Positions 18,413 to 27,289 of a DNA stretch of 64,000 nt are shown in pieces (positions within the stretch are counted from its first letter, which is position 1; every line of letters begins with the position of its first letter). Source of the DNA: an uncultured Anaeromassilibacillus sp. (lineage in GTDB: Bacteria; Bacillota; Clostridia; Oscillospirales; Acutalibacteraceae); NCBI GenBank assembly GCA_930987725.1, contig CAKNKY010000003.1, positions 1 through 64,000 on the forward strand, read 5' to 3'. The position numbers were made by a program, and so were the translations under genes. A model generated the notes under the pieces. The model had not been told where the DNA came from and ran no database searches. It worked only from the letters and a program-made list of their open reading frames with translations.

Positions 18413-19375
18413 TTACGCCGTGAAGCTCGCGCGCAGCCGCTCGATGGACTCGGCCACGTCGATCGTGTCCTGCCACGTCATGAAGGGGCTTTCCTTCTTC
18501 CCCTCCCGCAGGAGACGGCAGAGCTCGCGCACCTCATAGACAAAACCATTTGTCTCCTCATCCGTGCAGCGGTCAACCTCGTTGCCGTCGGCATCGTAGC
18601 AGCGGGCGTCGCGGCAGCCCCAGAATTCGCGGAGCAGGATCTTGCCCTTTTCCCCGTAGATCCAGAAGTCGCCGTTTGAGCGCACCTGCATGCCGAAGCC
18701 GATGGAAGCGACGAGGCCGGAGGGGAACAGCAGGCTGCCTGTGCCGACTTCATCCACGCCGAGCGCCCCGGTCTTCAGCACGCCGCAGACCTTTGCCGGC
18801 CTTTCCCCGGCAAAATACTGTATCGTACTCAGGCAATAGCAGCCCACGTCCATGAGGGAACCGCCGTCCAGCTCGGGGTGATAGCGCGGATCGCGGCGCG
18901 TGGCTTCCCCGGCAAAGGTAAAGGCGAGATCCGCCAGCAGCGGCTTGCCGATGCGCCCCTCGTCCAGCCAGCGCTTCGCCTGCTGCACAGGCGGCAGCCA
19001 GCGCGTCCACATGGCTTCCATGAACAGCGCGCCGGTCCTCCTGGCTGCCTCCACGCCCTCGGCGGCCTCGGCGCGCGTGGCCGCGAAGGGTTTTTCGCTG
19101 AGCACCGCCTTGCCGTGCTCCATCGCCTGAATTGCATACGGCAGGTGGAGCTTGTTGGGCAGGGCAATGTAGACAGCGTCGATCTCCGGGTCGTTCAGCA
19201 GCTCGTCATATGAGCCATATGCCTTCCGCCCGCCGTTTTCACGGCAGAACGCTTCGGCGCGGCTCAGATCGCGCGCGGCCACGGCGGCGAGCTCAGCCTC
19301 TTCACACGCGCCGACGGCGGCGGCCAGCTTACGGGCGATATTCCCGGCTCCCAGGATTCCAAAACGAACGGTCAT
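18413..19375 (-). CDS. Gfo/Idh/MocA family oxidoreductase
   Basis: MTVRFGILGAGNIARKLAAAV, AVLSEKPFAATRAEA. Confidence 0.93.
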   Translation of the reverse strand: MTVRFGILGAGNIARKLAAAVGACEEAELAAVAARDLSRAEAFCRENGGRKAYGSYDELLNDPEIDAVYIALPNKLHLPYAIQAMEHGKAVLSEKPFAATRAEAAEGVEAARRTGALFMEAMWTRWLPPVQQAKRWLDEGRIGKPLLADLAFTFAGEATRRDPRYHPELDGGSLMDVGCYCLSTIQYFAGERPAKVCGVLKTGALGVDEVGTGSLLFPSGLVASIGFGMQVRSNGDFWIYGEKGKILLREFWGCRDARCYDADGNEVDRCTDEETNGFVYEVRELCRLLREGKKESPFMTWQDTIDVAESIERLRASFTA

Positions 19376-19436
19376 GCAGAAAACTCCTCTCTTTTTCCGG
19401 CGGCGGGCCTTCCCCCGCCGCATCGGCACAATGATT

Positions 19437-20399
19437 TTACAGCTTGACGGTGTTGACCGGCCGGCCAGCCAGGAAAGCGCGCAGGTTTTCCACGGCCGTG
19501 TGCATCAGCCTGGCGCGGGCCTGCGGGGAAGCCCAGGCAATGTGCGGGGTGATCACGCAGTTCGGCGCGGAGAGCAGCGGGTTATCGGCAGCGGGCGGCT
19601 CCGTGGAAAGCACGTCCACACCGGCGGCGCGCAGCTTGCCGCTGCGCAGCGCGCGTGCCACGGCCGCCTCGTCGAGCAGGCCGCCGCGCGACGTGTTGAG
19701 CAGGATCGCGCCATCCTTCATGGAAGCGATCGTCTCATCGTTGATCATCTTCTCGCTCTCCGGCCCGATCGGGCAGTGCAGTGACACGACATCCGAGACG
19801 CGGAGCAGCTCCTCAAGCGGCAGATACTCCGCCTCCCCCTCCTCCTGTTTCCAGGGGTGGCGGCCGTAAGCCACCGTGCGCATGCCGAGGGCGGCGGCAA
19901 CGCGGGCCGTGGCCCTGCCAATGCGGCCGTAGCCGATCACGCCGAACGTCTTGCCTTCCAGTCCCAGCAGCGGCGCTTTCCAGAAGCAGAAATCCTCGCT
20001 GTGCGTCCACTCGCCCGCGTGCACGGCGTCATCGTGCAGGCCGACATGGCAGCAGATTTCCAGCAGCAGAGCGAAGGCCATCTGGGCCACGTCCATCGTG
20101 CAGTAGGCCGGGATGCTTGTGACGGTGATGCCGTGCGCGGCAGCCGCGGCAACATCGATCACATTGTATCCGGTGGAAAGCGCGCCGATGTAGCGGATGG
20201 AGGGGCAGGCCCCTATCGTCTCACCGGAAAGCGGTGTTTTATTGGTGATGACAATCTCCGCATCGCCGATGCGGCGGCGGATCTCCGCCGGATCGTGCGG
20301 CGTGCGGTCGTAGACGGTCAGATCGCCGAGTTCTTCGAACCCGGACCAGCTCAGATCGCCCGGATTTTCGGCGCGGCCGTCCAATATGACAATTTTCAT
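19437..20399 (-). CDS. D-2-hydroxyacid dehydrogenase
   Basis: FGVIGYGRIGRATARVAAALGMRTVAYGRHP, GAILLNTSRGGLLDEAA. Confidence 0.93.
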   Translation of the reverse strand: MKIVILDGRAENPGDLSWSGFEELGDLTVYDRTPHDPAEIRRRIGDAEIVITNKTPLSGETIGACPSIRYIGALSTGYNVIDVAAAAAHGITVTSIPAYCTMDVAQMAFALLLEICCHVGLHDDAVHAGEWTHSEDFCFWKAPLLGLEGKTFGVIGYGRIGRATARVAAALGMRTVAYGRHPWKQEEGEAEYLPLEELLRVSDVVSLHCPIGPESEKMINDETIASMKDGAILLNTSRGGLLDEAAVARALRSGKLRAAGVDVLSTEPPAADNPLLSAPNCVITPHIAWASPQARARLMHTAVENLRAFLAGRPVNTVKL

Positions 20400-20599
20400 G
20401 CAAGCTTTCTCCCTTCCGGCGGGCCGATCCCGCCCTCTCTTTTTTCAGCATACCACAGCGCAGTCCGGACAGCAACCGTTCTATGAAAAAATGCATGCGG
20501 TTGACACCATGGTAAAATTCAGATATGATGAGAAAAAGTGCAAAACAAAGCAGATAACCGCGCCTTCTCAGGTGCGATCGGAAAGGACGGCGCACGCCG

Positions 20600-21448
20600 A
20601 TGGTAAAGAAGGTTTACTCAAAAAACGCGCAGTATCAAAAATTTGAGGTTTTGCAGACAAACCGGAACAAGCGCTATAAATATGGGGAATTTTTTGTGGA
20701 GGGCGTGCGCAACATCAACGAGGCGATCGCGAACAAATGGAAGTTCTCTTCCCTGCTCTACGCCGACGGCGCCAAGCTTTCCCGCTGGGCGCAGGATGTG
20801 CTGGCCCACGTGAAGACGGACTGCAATTTTGCCCTGGCCCCGCACCTGATGCAGGAGCTGAGCCGCAAGGACGACACCTCCGAGCTCCTTGCCGTCGTCA
20901 AAATGCGGGACGATTCCTTTGACTCGGTGCCGCTGTCCGAAAACCCGCTCATTGTCCTCTTTGACCGGCCTTCCAACCGCGGGAACCTCGGCACGCTGAT
21001 CCGATCCTGCGACGCGCTCGGCGCCGACGCGCTCATCGTGACGGGCCACGCCGTCGATCTCTATGACCCGGACGTCATCACCTCCGGCATGGGTTCGTTC
21101 TTCAACGTGCCGGCCGTCCGCTTTTCCGACAACGCGCAGGTGGAAGCGCTCATTGCCGGCATGCGCGCCCGTTACCCGGGATTCCGCGTGGTGGCCACCA
21201 CGGCGCACAAAAAGACGCCGATCTATGAGGAACCGCTCTCCGGCCCCTGTCTCGTGATGATTGGGAATGAAACGGAAGGCCTGTGCAAAAGCTTTTATGA
21301 GCTTTCCGACACAATGGTGTCGATCCCCATGGCCGCTTCCTCCTCCGCCTCTTCGTTTAACGTTTCATGCGCGGCAACGGTGATCCTGTATGAAATCACA
21401 CGCCAGCGCGCCATGCCGGCGTGCAAGTCGCGGCAAACAGACGCATAA
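20600..21448 (+). CDS. TrmH/SpoU-family RNA 2'-O-methyltransferase
   Basis: FDRPSNRGNLGTLIRSCDALGADALIV, LVMIGNETEGL, SASSFNVSCAATVILYE. Confidence 0.92.
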   Translation: MVKKVYSKNAQYQKFEVLQTNRNKRYKYGEFFVEGVRNINEAIANKWKFSSLLYADGAKLSRWAQDVLAHVKTDCNFALAPHLMQELSRKDDTSELLAVVKMRDDSFDSVPLSENPLIVLFDRPSNRGNLGTLIRSCDALGADALIVTGHAVDLYDPDVITSGMGSFFNVPAVRFSDNAQVEALIAGMRARYPGFRVVATTAHKKTPIYEEPLSGPCLVMIGNETEGLCKSFYELSDTMVSIPMAASSSASSFNVSCAATVILYEITRQRAMPACKSRQTDA

Positions 21449-21499
21449 ACCGCAACATATTCCCCAATTCTTCCCGCTTTTCTTCGTTTTGTTCGGCGC

Positions 21500-21548
21500 T
21501 TGACGGTAAACACTCTAAAATGTTATACTAAAAGCGGAATCGTTTTAC
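21500..21548 (+). promoter_or_regulatory. LacI-type regulator promoter plus downstream operator-like site
   Basis: TTGACG (21500-21505) N18 TATACT (21524-21529), followed by CGGAATCGTTTTAC (21535-21548). Confidence 0.65.
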
Positions 21549-21611
21549 GTTAAAGCACCAATTTCCTCGCGTGAAGTTTGCTTTAGTATCGTTTAGAGGG
21601 AGCCTAGGGCC

Positions 21612-22655
21612 ATGGTTACGATCAAAGAAATCGCAAAAGAATGCAATGTATCCGTCACGACAGTATCCAACATCCTCAATGGAAAGCCGAAGGTGAGCGA
21701 AGAAACGCGCGAGCGTGTGATGAAGGTCATCAAGCGCCGCGGCTACCGGCCAAACTATGTGGCACAGAACCTGAGGCGGCAGAAAACGCACACCATCGGC
21801 ATCATTGCCGAAGATATCAACCAGTTTTCCACCCCCGGTATGATCGAAAGCATCATGGCGCGGTGTGAGCGCGAAGGGTACCACAGCATTGTGTGGAACC
21901 TGCGTCTTTATGCGCGCTGGAATGAAAAATGGTATGACAACGAATCGGCTTATCGATCCGCGCTCAACCCCGTGCTGCAGGAGCTGCGCTCCACCAAGGT
22001 GGACGGGATCATCTATGTGGCCGGCCACGCGCGCACCATCCGCTGCACCTCGCAGGACTATGAGGTCCCGGTGGTGATGGCCTATGCTTACCCGGATCTG
22101 CCCTCCATCCCTGCCGTTGTCATCGATGAGGAGCAGAGCGGCTATGATGCCATGCGCTACCTGATTGAAAAAGGACACAGGCGGATCGGCGTCATCGGCG
22201 GCCGAAGCGGAAACATCCACACTCAGAAGCGTCTCGTGGGTGTGCAGCGCGCACTTTATGAGGCCAATATTCCTTACAATCCCGCATGGGTGCGATACGG
22301 CGACTGGTTTATGAGCAGCGGCGAAGTCCAGGCTGACCCGCTTGTGATGTCCGGCGTGACGGCCATCTTCTGCATGTCGGACCGCATGGCGGACGGCATC
22401 TATCGTTATCTCGACAAACGAGGCATGCGCGCCGGTGTGGATCTCTCCGTGATGGGATTCGACAATCAGGATCTGGCAGAGCACCTTTGCCCGCCTCTCA
22501 CCACCATGAAGCTGCCCCTGGCGGAGATCGGCGACAACGCCGCCAGGCTGCTGATGGATTTCCTGAACGAGCGCCAGAGTTTTCCTCCCAAGAAGCACAT
22601 TGAGCTTTCCATCCCCTGTTCGCTGATCGAGCGATGCTCGGTGAAAGCGCTGTAA
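21612..22655 (+). CDS. LacI-family transcriptional regulator
   Basis: VTIKEIAKECNVSVTTVSNILNGKPKVSEETRERVMKVIKRRGYRPNYVAQNLR. Confidence 0.95.
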   Translation: MVTIKEIAKECNVSVTTVSNILNGKPKVSEETRERVMKVIKRRGYRPNYVAQNLRRQKTHTIGIIAEDINQFSTPGMIESIMARCEREGYHSIVWNLRLYARWNEKWYDNESAYRSALNPVLQELRSTKVDGIIYVAGHARTIRCTSQDYEVPVVMAYAYPDLPSIPAVVIDEEQSGYDAMRYLIEKGHRRIGVIGGRSGNIHTQKRLVGVQRALYEANIPYNPAWVRYGDWFMSSGEVQADPLVMSGVTAIFCMSDRMADGIYRYLDKRGMRAGVDLSVMGFDNQDLAEHLCPPLTTMKLPLAEIGDNAARLLMDFLNERQSFPPKKHIELSIPCSLIERCSVKAL

Positions 22656-22685
22656 AACGTTTTTTCTTTTTTCCGTATTTCCTTT

Positions 22686-22715
22686 CTCCGGCCATTTTCT
22701 GGCCGGAGTTTTTTT
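22686..22715 (+). terminator. Terminator downstream of the LacI-family gene
   Basis: CTCCGGCC-attttct-GGCCGGAG-TTTTTTT. Confidence 0.9.
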
Positions 22716-22819
22716 GCGCGTTTTGCCAAGAAAAAAGCCCTTTTGTGCACGAAAGTTATAGAAGATCTCTTCCTCTTTCCTTTAGAAAAAAACACGAAAG
22801 CAGAGAAAAAAAGGCATAC

Positions 22820-22833
22820 GTTAATCGTTTGAC
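22820..22833. promoter_or_regulatory. LacI-family operator-like site
   Basis: GTTAATCGTTTGAC, 12/14 match to the site at 22994 in reverse orientation. Confidence 0.45.
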
Positions 22834-22948
22834 AATTTCAAATTTGTTAAATTATCAATAATGATTTTCTACAGTCATGATTTATTTTATTTATTTTTCA
22901 ATCATCTTATTAATTTTCAATAAAAAGACCCCTTTTCGAAAATAATTA

Positions 22949-22977
22949 TTGACAAAGTATGAATAGCGATCTATAAT
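22949..22977 (+). promoter_or_regulatory. Sigma-A promoter of ABC transporter operon
   Basis: TTGACA (22949-22954) N17 TATAAT (22972-22977). Confidence 0.9.
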
Positions 22978-22993
22978 CAAGTCACAGCGCAAG

Positions 22994-23007
22994 GTAAAAC
23001 GATCAAC
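22994..23007. promoter_or_regulatory. LacI-family operator-like site near +10
   Basis: GTAAAACGATCAAC just downstream of the consensus promoter. Confidence 0.55.
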
Positions 23008-23054
23008 CGGGCGGTGTGCCGCCTCAAACCAAACTATGGAAAGGGAGTTGTGTC

Positions 23055-23996
23055 ATGAAGCCAGCAGCAACGCAAAAAACCTTGCGGAACAAGAAGAAAT
23101 GGGATTCGGTCAAGCTGTTCCTCTATGTTCTTCCCTTCATTTTGCTTGTCCTTGTCTTTTCTTATTATCCGCTTTACGGCTGGGTTTACGCCTTTTTCGA
23201 TTACAAACCGCCGCGTCCGTTCTCGTGGGATGATTTTGTCGGCCTCAAATGGTTTGCCTCCCTCGTGGAATCGGACATCAAGATTCAGCAGATTGGCCAG
23301 GTGCTTCTGAACACCTTCGTCATGAGCGGCATCTCGCTGGGCACTTCCTGGCTGCCGATGCTGTTCGCTGTGTTTATGAACGAGCTGCGCTGCGTGCCGT
23401 TCCGCAAAGTGGTGCAGACGGTTACCACGCTGCCGAACTTCATCAGCTGGGTTCTGGTGTACTCCATCGCGTTCAGTATGTTCAACAGCACCGGCATGAT
23501 GAACACTTTGCTCTCCAACATGGGCGTTATTTCAGAGCCCATTCTCTTTCTCAATCAGTCTGGCCCCGGCGTCTGGCTTACGCAGTGGCTGTGGCTCACG
23601 TGGAAAAACCTCGGCTGGTCGTCGATTATGTACATCGCCGCGATTTCCGGCATTGATGCTGAGTTGTATGAGGCCGCAAGGGTCGACGGCGCAACCCGCA
23701 TGAAGATGATTTGGTACATCACCATTCCTTGCCTGCTGCCCACGTTCTTTGTCCTGTTGATGCTCAACATCGCAAATTTCCTGAACAACGGCATGGAACA
23801 GTATTACGTGTTCCAGAACTCCTTCAACAAGCAGTATATCCAGGTGCTCGACCTTTACGTGTTCAACACGGCCATGGGCGCCGGCAGCTATTCCGTCTCC
23901 GTTGCCATCAGTATGTTGAAGAGTGTCGTCAGCGTAGTGCTTCTGGTAGGCGCGAACACCGTCTCCAAGCTGATCCGCGGCGAGAGCTTTATTTGA
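23055..23996 (+). CDS. Sugar ABC transporter permease (LplB-like)
   Basis: 314 aa; KLFLYVLPFILLVLVFSYYPLYGWVYAF; EAARVDGATRMKMIWYITIP EAA motif. Confidence 0.93.
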   Translation: MKPAATQKTLRNKKKWDSVKLFLYVLPFILLVLVFSYYPLYGWVYAFFDYKPPRPFSWDDFVGLKWFASLVESDIKIQQIGQVLLNTFVMSGISLGTSWLPMLFAVFMNELRCVPFRKVVQTVTTLPNFISWVLVYSIAFSMFNSTGMMNTLLSNMGVISEPILFLNQSGPGVWLTQWLWLTWKNLGWSSIMYIAAISGIDAELYEAARVDGATRMKMIWYITIPCLLPTFFVLLMLNIANFLNNGMEQYYVFQNSFNKQYIQVLDLYVFNTAMGAGSYSVSVAISMLKSVVSVVLLVGANTVSKLIRGESFI

Positions 23997-24015
23997 GAAA
24001 GGCGGTGGATGGAAT

Positions 24016-24954
24016 ATGAAAACCCAAACGGCAGCTGTGAAAGCGCACAAGCACCATGAAGCCCGTTCCGGCGGCGACATTGTGCTGAGCATTGTCTGCT
24101 ACACCATCTTTACCATCTGTGCATTTCTGTGCATCTATCCGTTCTATTACATTTTCATCAACAGTATCAGTTCCAATGAACTGAGCTCGCGTGGCGTCAT
24201 CCTCTTCTATCCGGAAGGCATTCATCTGCAGAACTACCTCAAAGCGTTCCAGATTTCCGGCCTTGGCAATGCGGCGTTCATTTCGCTGGCTCGTACTGTT
24301 CTCGGCACCATCGGCACCGTGTCTGCCTCCGCGTTCCTGGGCTTCATGTTCACGCAGGATAAGATGTGGCACCGCAAGATCTGGTACCGCATGGTTGTTG
24401 CCACCATGTACTTCAACGCCGGCATCATCCCATGGTACCTGACCATGCGCAACCTCGGCCTCACGAACAACTTCTGGGGCTATGTTCTGCCGGCTATCGT
24501 TTCTCCCTTCTTCATCATCCTGACGAAGACCTTCGTGGAATCCGTTCCGAAGGAGCTGCAGGAAGCGGCCGAGATTGACGGCGCAGGCATCATCAAGATT
24601 TTCTTCCGCATCATGCTTCCTGTCATCAAGCCGATCCTGGCGACGGTGGCCATCTTCGCAGCCGTGAACCAGTGGAACGCCTTCCAGGATACGCTGCTCC
24701 TCGTGACGGACAACAAGCTTTATCCCCTGCAGTTCATCCTGTATCAGTATCTGAATCAGGCTTCCTCTCTGGCAATTCAGAACAGCGGCAGTTCCAGCAG
24801 TGGTTCGCTGGCCGGCGTCGGTGTCACCACGCAGACTCCTACCAGTATCCGCATGACCATCACCGTTATCGTTGTCATTCCTGTTATGCTTGTGTACCCC
24901 ATCTTCCAGCGCTATTTCGTCAAGGGCATCATGGTTGGTGCCGTGAAGGGCTGA
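24016..24954 (+). CDS. Carbohydrate ABC transporter permease
   Basis: 312 aa multi-TM; ELQEAAEIDGAGIIKIFFRIMLPVIKP EAA motif. Confidence 0.93.
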   Translation: MKTQTAAVKAHKHHEARSGGDIVLSIVCYTIFTICAFLCIYPFYYIFINSISSNELSSRGVILFYPEGIHLQNYLKAFQISGLGNAAFISLARTVLGTIGTVSASAFLGFMFTQDKMWHRKIWYRMVVATMYFNAGIIPWYLTMRNLGLTNNFWGYVLPAIVSPFFIILTKTFVESVPKELQEAAEIDGAGIIKIFFRIMLPVIKPILATVAIFAAVNQWNAFQDTLLLVTDNKLYPLQFILYQYLNQASSLAIQNSGSSSSGSLAGVGVTTQTPTSIRMTITVIVVIPVMLVYPIFQRYFVKGIMVGAVKG

Positions 24955-25037
24955 TTGTTCCCCGTTCCATCTGTTATATCTAGAAGCATTGGGCTTCTAT
25001 TTATAAAAATTGCGATCTATTGCAAAGGAGGATTTTC

Positions 25038-26825
25038 ATGAAAGCAAAACGCGTTCTGTCGCTGTCTCTGGCAGCGATCATGGTTGCCATGTCCATGCTG
25101 GGCTGCTCCCAGACGGATACGGCTTCCAGCACCGCCGAAGGCGGTGAGACGGCCTCTGCTGCCGGCGATGCCACCTCCGGCGGCGAAGAAGGAGGAAGTG
25201 GCACTCCCGAAGTTTCCCATGACGAAGAAGTTACGTTTGAAATCTACGACGTGGCTGCAAACTTCCAGGGCGAGCAGGTCGGCTGGTTTGGCAAGGTCCT
25301 GAAGGACGAGCTGAATGTCAAGCTGAACATCATTGCCCCGCAGGTTTCCGGCGATGCGAACTCCCTGTATCAGACCCGTACGGCGTCTGGTAACCTCGGC
25401 GATATCGTCATCCTTGACAATGCCGATATGCTTGACTGCGTGGATTCCGGCCTGATCATGAACATTGCCGACGTTGTCTACAGCTTCGGCAACCTGAATG
25501 AGTATCAGGAGCAGATCGATCAGTTCAATCAGGGAATGGGCGTCGGCGACGAGGGCGGCATTTACGCCATCCCCTGCAACATGAACAACAACGGCCCGAC
25601 CGCATTCGTCGGTGAAACCGTTGCGTCCGCTCCTCGTGTGCCGTGGGATTATTACGTCGGTGTCGGCGCCCCGGAAATGAAGACGACGGACGATCTCCTC
25701 AACATGCTGAAAGACATGATGGAGAAGTACCCGACCAACTCCAACGGCGACCCGGCCTATGCCATCTCCATGTGGCCTGACTGGGACGGTGAATCCATTG
25801 CGAACGCCAACCTGATTGCTCAGTGGTATGGCTGCATGCCTTACGGCGCTATTCTGCAGACCACCGAAAACACCATCATTCCTTTGACGGATGATGAGGG
25901 CGGTTACAAGAAGGCTCTGGACTTCCTGTTCAAGGCAAACCAGATGGGCCTTGTTGACCCTGACTCCGCTACGCAGGACTGGACGACCGTCTGCGAGACG
26001 AAGATGAAGCAGAAGAGAGTTTACCTGTTCTGGTACAACTGGCAGAACGGTTTCTGGAACACCCCGTCTCATGGCGAGAGCCGCGAGAATTACATGTATG
26101 TCCCGGTGGAAGAACTCCACTACTATCAGCAGTCTGACTCCTACTACGGCGATGGCCGCGTCTGGGGCGTCGGTTCCTCTGTGGACGACAACAAGAAGCT
26201 GCGCATTGTGGAATTCCTTGACTGGCTCGCCAGCCCCGAGGGTCTGCAGTATCAGCACAGCAGCCTTGAAGGCTTCATCTACACGGTCAATGATGACGGC
26301 ACCTACACCCTGACCCAGGAAGGCCAGGACCGCTTCACCGCCAGCATTGAGGTTCCGGAAGAGTACGGCGGCGGCTACTGGAGCGACGGCAACGACCAGA
26401 TCAACCAGTGGATTGTTGGCTCTGCTGCAAAGAACCCGCTCACCGGCGAGCCTTATGATCCCAGCCTGTGGGCTTCCACCATTGAAATGAACAAGACCGC
26501 CACGACGAACGAGTGGATCGAAATGTTCGGTGCAGAGAACGAAGTGAAATACATGGAGGCTCATGACGAAGTCACCATGCTTCCGAACATCAACATTCCT
26601 CTGCCGAGTGATGACACCGACATCGCCCTCATCCGCAGCCAGTGCGGTGACCTGATTTCCGATACTTCTTGGAAGATGGTATTTGCTGCTGACCAGGCTG
26701 CGTATGATCAGCTGTGGACCGACCTGAAGACTCAGCTCGAAGGCCTCGGCTGGGATCAGCTCGTTGAATACGATACCGAGAAATATCAGCCTGTGGTTGA
26801 CGCAAAGATTGCGGCAATGGAATAA
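25038..26825 (+). CDS. Sugar ABC transporter substrate-binding lipoprotein
   Basis: Signal peptide with lipobox MLGC (MKAKRVLSLSLAAIMVAMSMLGCSQ); extracellular SBP organisation. Confidence 0.93.
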   Translation: MKAKRVLSLSLAAIMVAMSMLGCSQTDTASSTAEGGETASAAGDATSGGEEGGSGTPEVSHDEEVTFEIYDVAANFQGEQVGWFGKVLKDELNVKLNIIAPQVSGDANSLYQTRTASGNLGDIVILDNADMLDCVDSGLIMNIADVVYSFGNLNEYQEQIDQFNQGMGVGDEGGIYAIPCNMNNNGPTAFVGETVASAPRVPWDYYVGVGAPEMKTTDDLLNMLKDMMEKYPTNSNGDPAYAISMWPDWDGESIANANLIAQWYGCMPYGAILQTTENTIIPLTDDEGGYKKALDFLFKANQMGLVDPDSATQDWTTVCETKMKQKRVYLFWYNWQNGFWNTPSHGESRENYMYVPVEELHYYQQSDSYYGDGRVWGVGSSVDDNKKLRIVEFLDWLASPEGLQYQHSSLEGFIYTVNDDGTYTLTQEGQDRFTASIEVPEEYGGGYWSDGNDQINQWIVGSAAKNPLTGEPYDPSLWASTIEMNKTATTNEWIEMFGAENEVKYMEAHDEVTMLPNINIPLPSDDTDIALIRSQCGDLISDTSWKMVFAADQAAYDQLWTDLKTQLEGLGWDQLVEYDTEKYQPVVDAKIAAME

Positions 26826-26870
26826 CGTTCCCATACGGCACGTGTCCAGGCGTCTTTGAACGGACAGATT

Positions 26871-26903
26871 GGGGACCGGCTACGCGCCGGTCCCCTTTCT
26901 CTT
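26871..26903 (+). terminator. Terminator downstream of the SBP gene
   Basis: GGGGACCGGC-tacgc-GCCGGTCCCC-TTTCTCTTT. Confidence 0.8.
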
Positions 26904-27289
26904 TGCAAAACTTTGTATCCTCCTTTCAACTTCTTTTTACTCCTTTCATTCTTCTTTTTTCAATTTATGCTGCATTAGGGCTGCCGTCCCTTTGAACGGC
27001 TGCCTTAAGGCAGCGCCGTGCGGCTCCTGTTGGTGGAGCCGTATGGCGGCGCCTTAAGGCTGATTTTTCCTCTTTCGTCCGTTTCCCGGCCGCAATTGAC
27101 GGCCGGCCCCCTGCCTCTCTTTGGACGAAAAAACGGGAAATCAACTGGAACGCTTCGCTCCCGGCCGGAGGGCCGGGGCGGTTGTGGGAAGGAGCTGCGC
27201 GCCGCCGCTCCGCGGGGAGAAGCCCCGCGGAGAGAGCGGGCGGCGCGGACTCAAACATCTGTTTTTGGGATTGGAGAGTGAAAACAATC

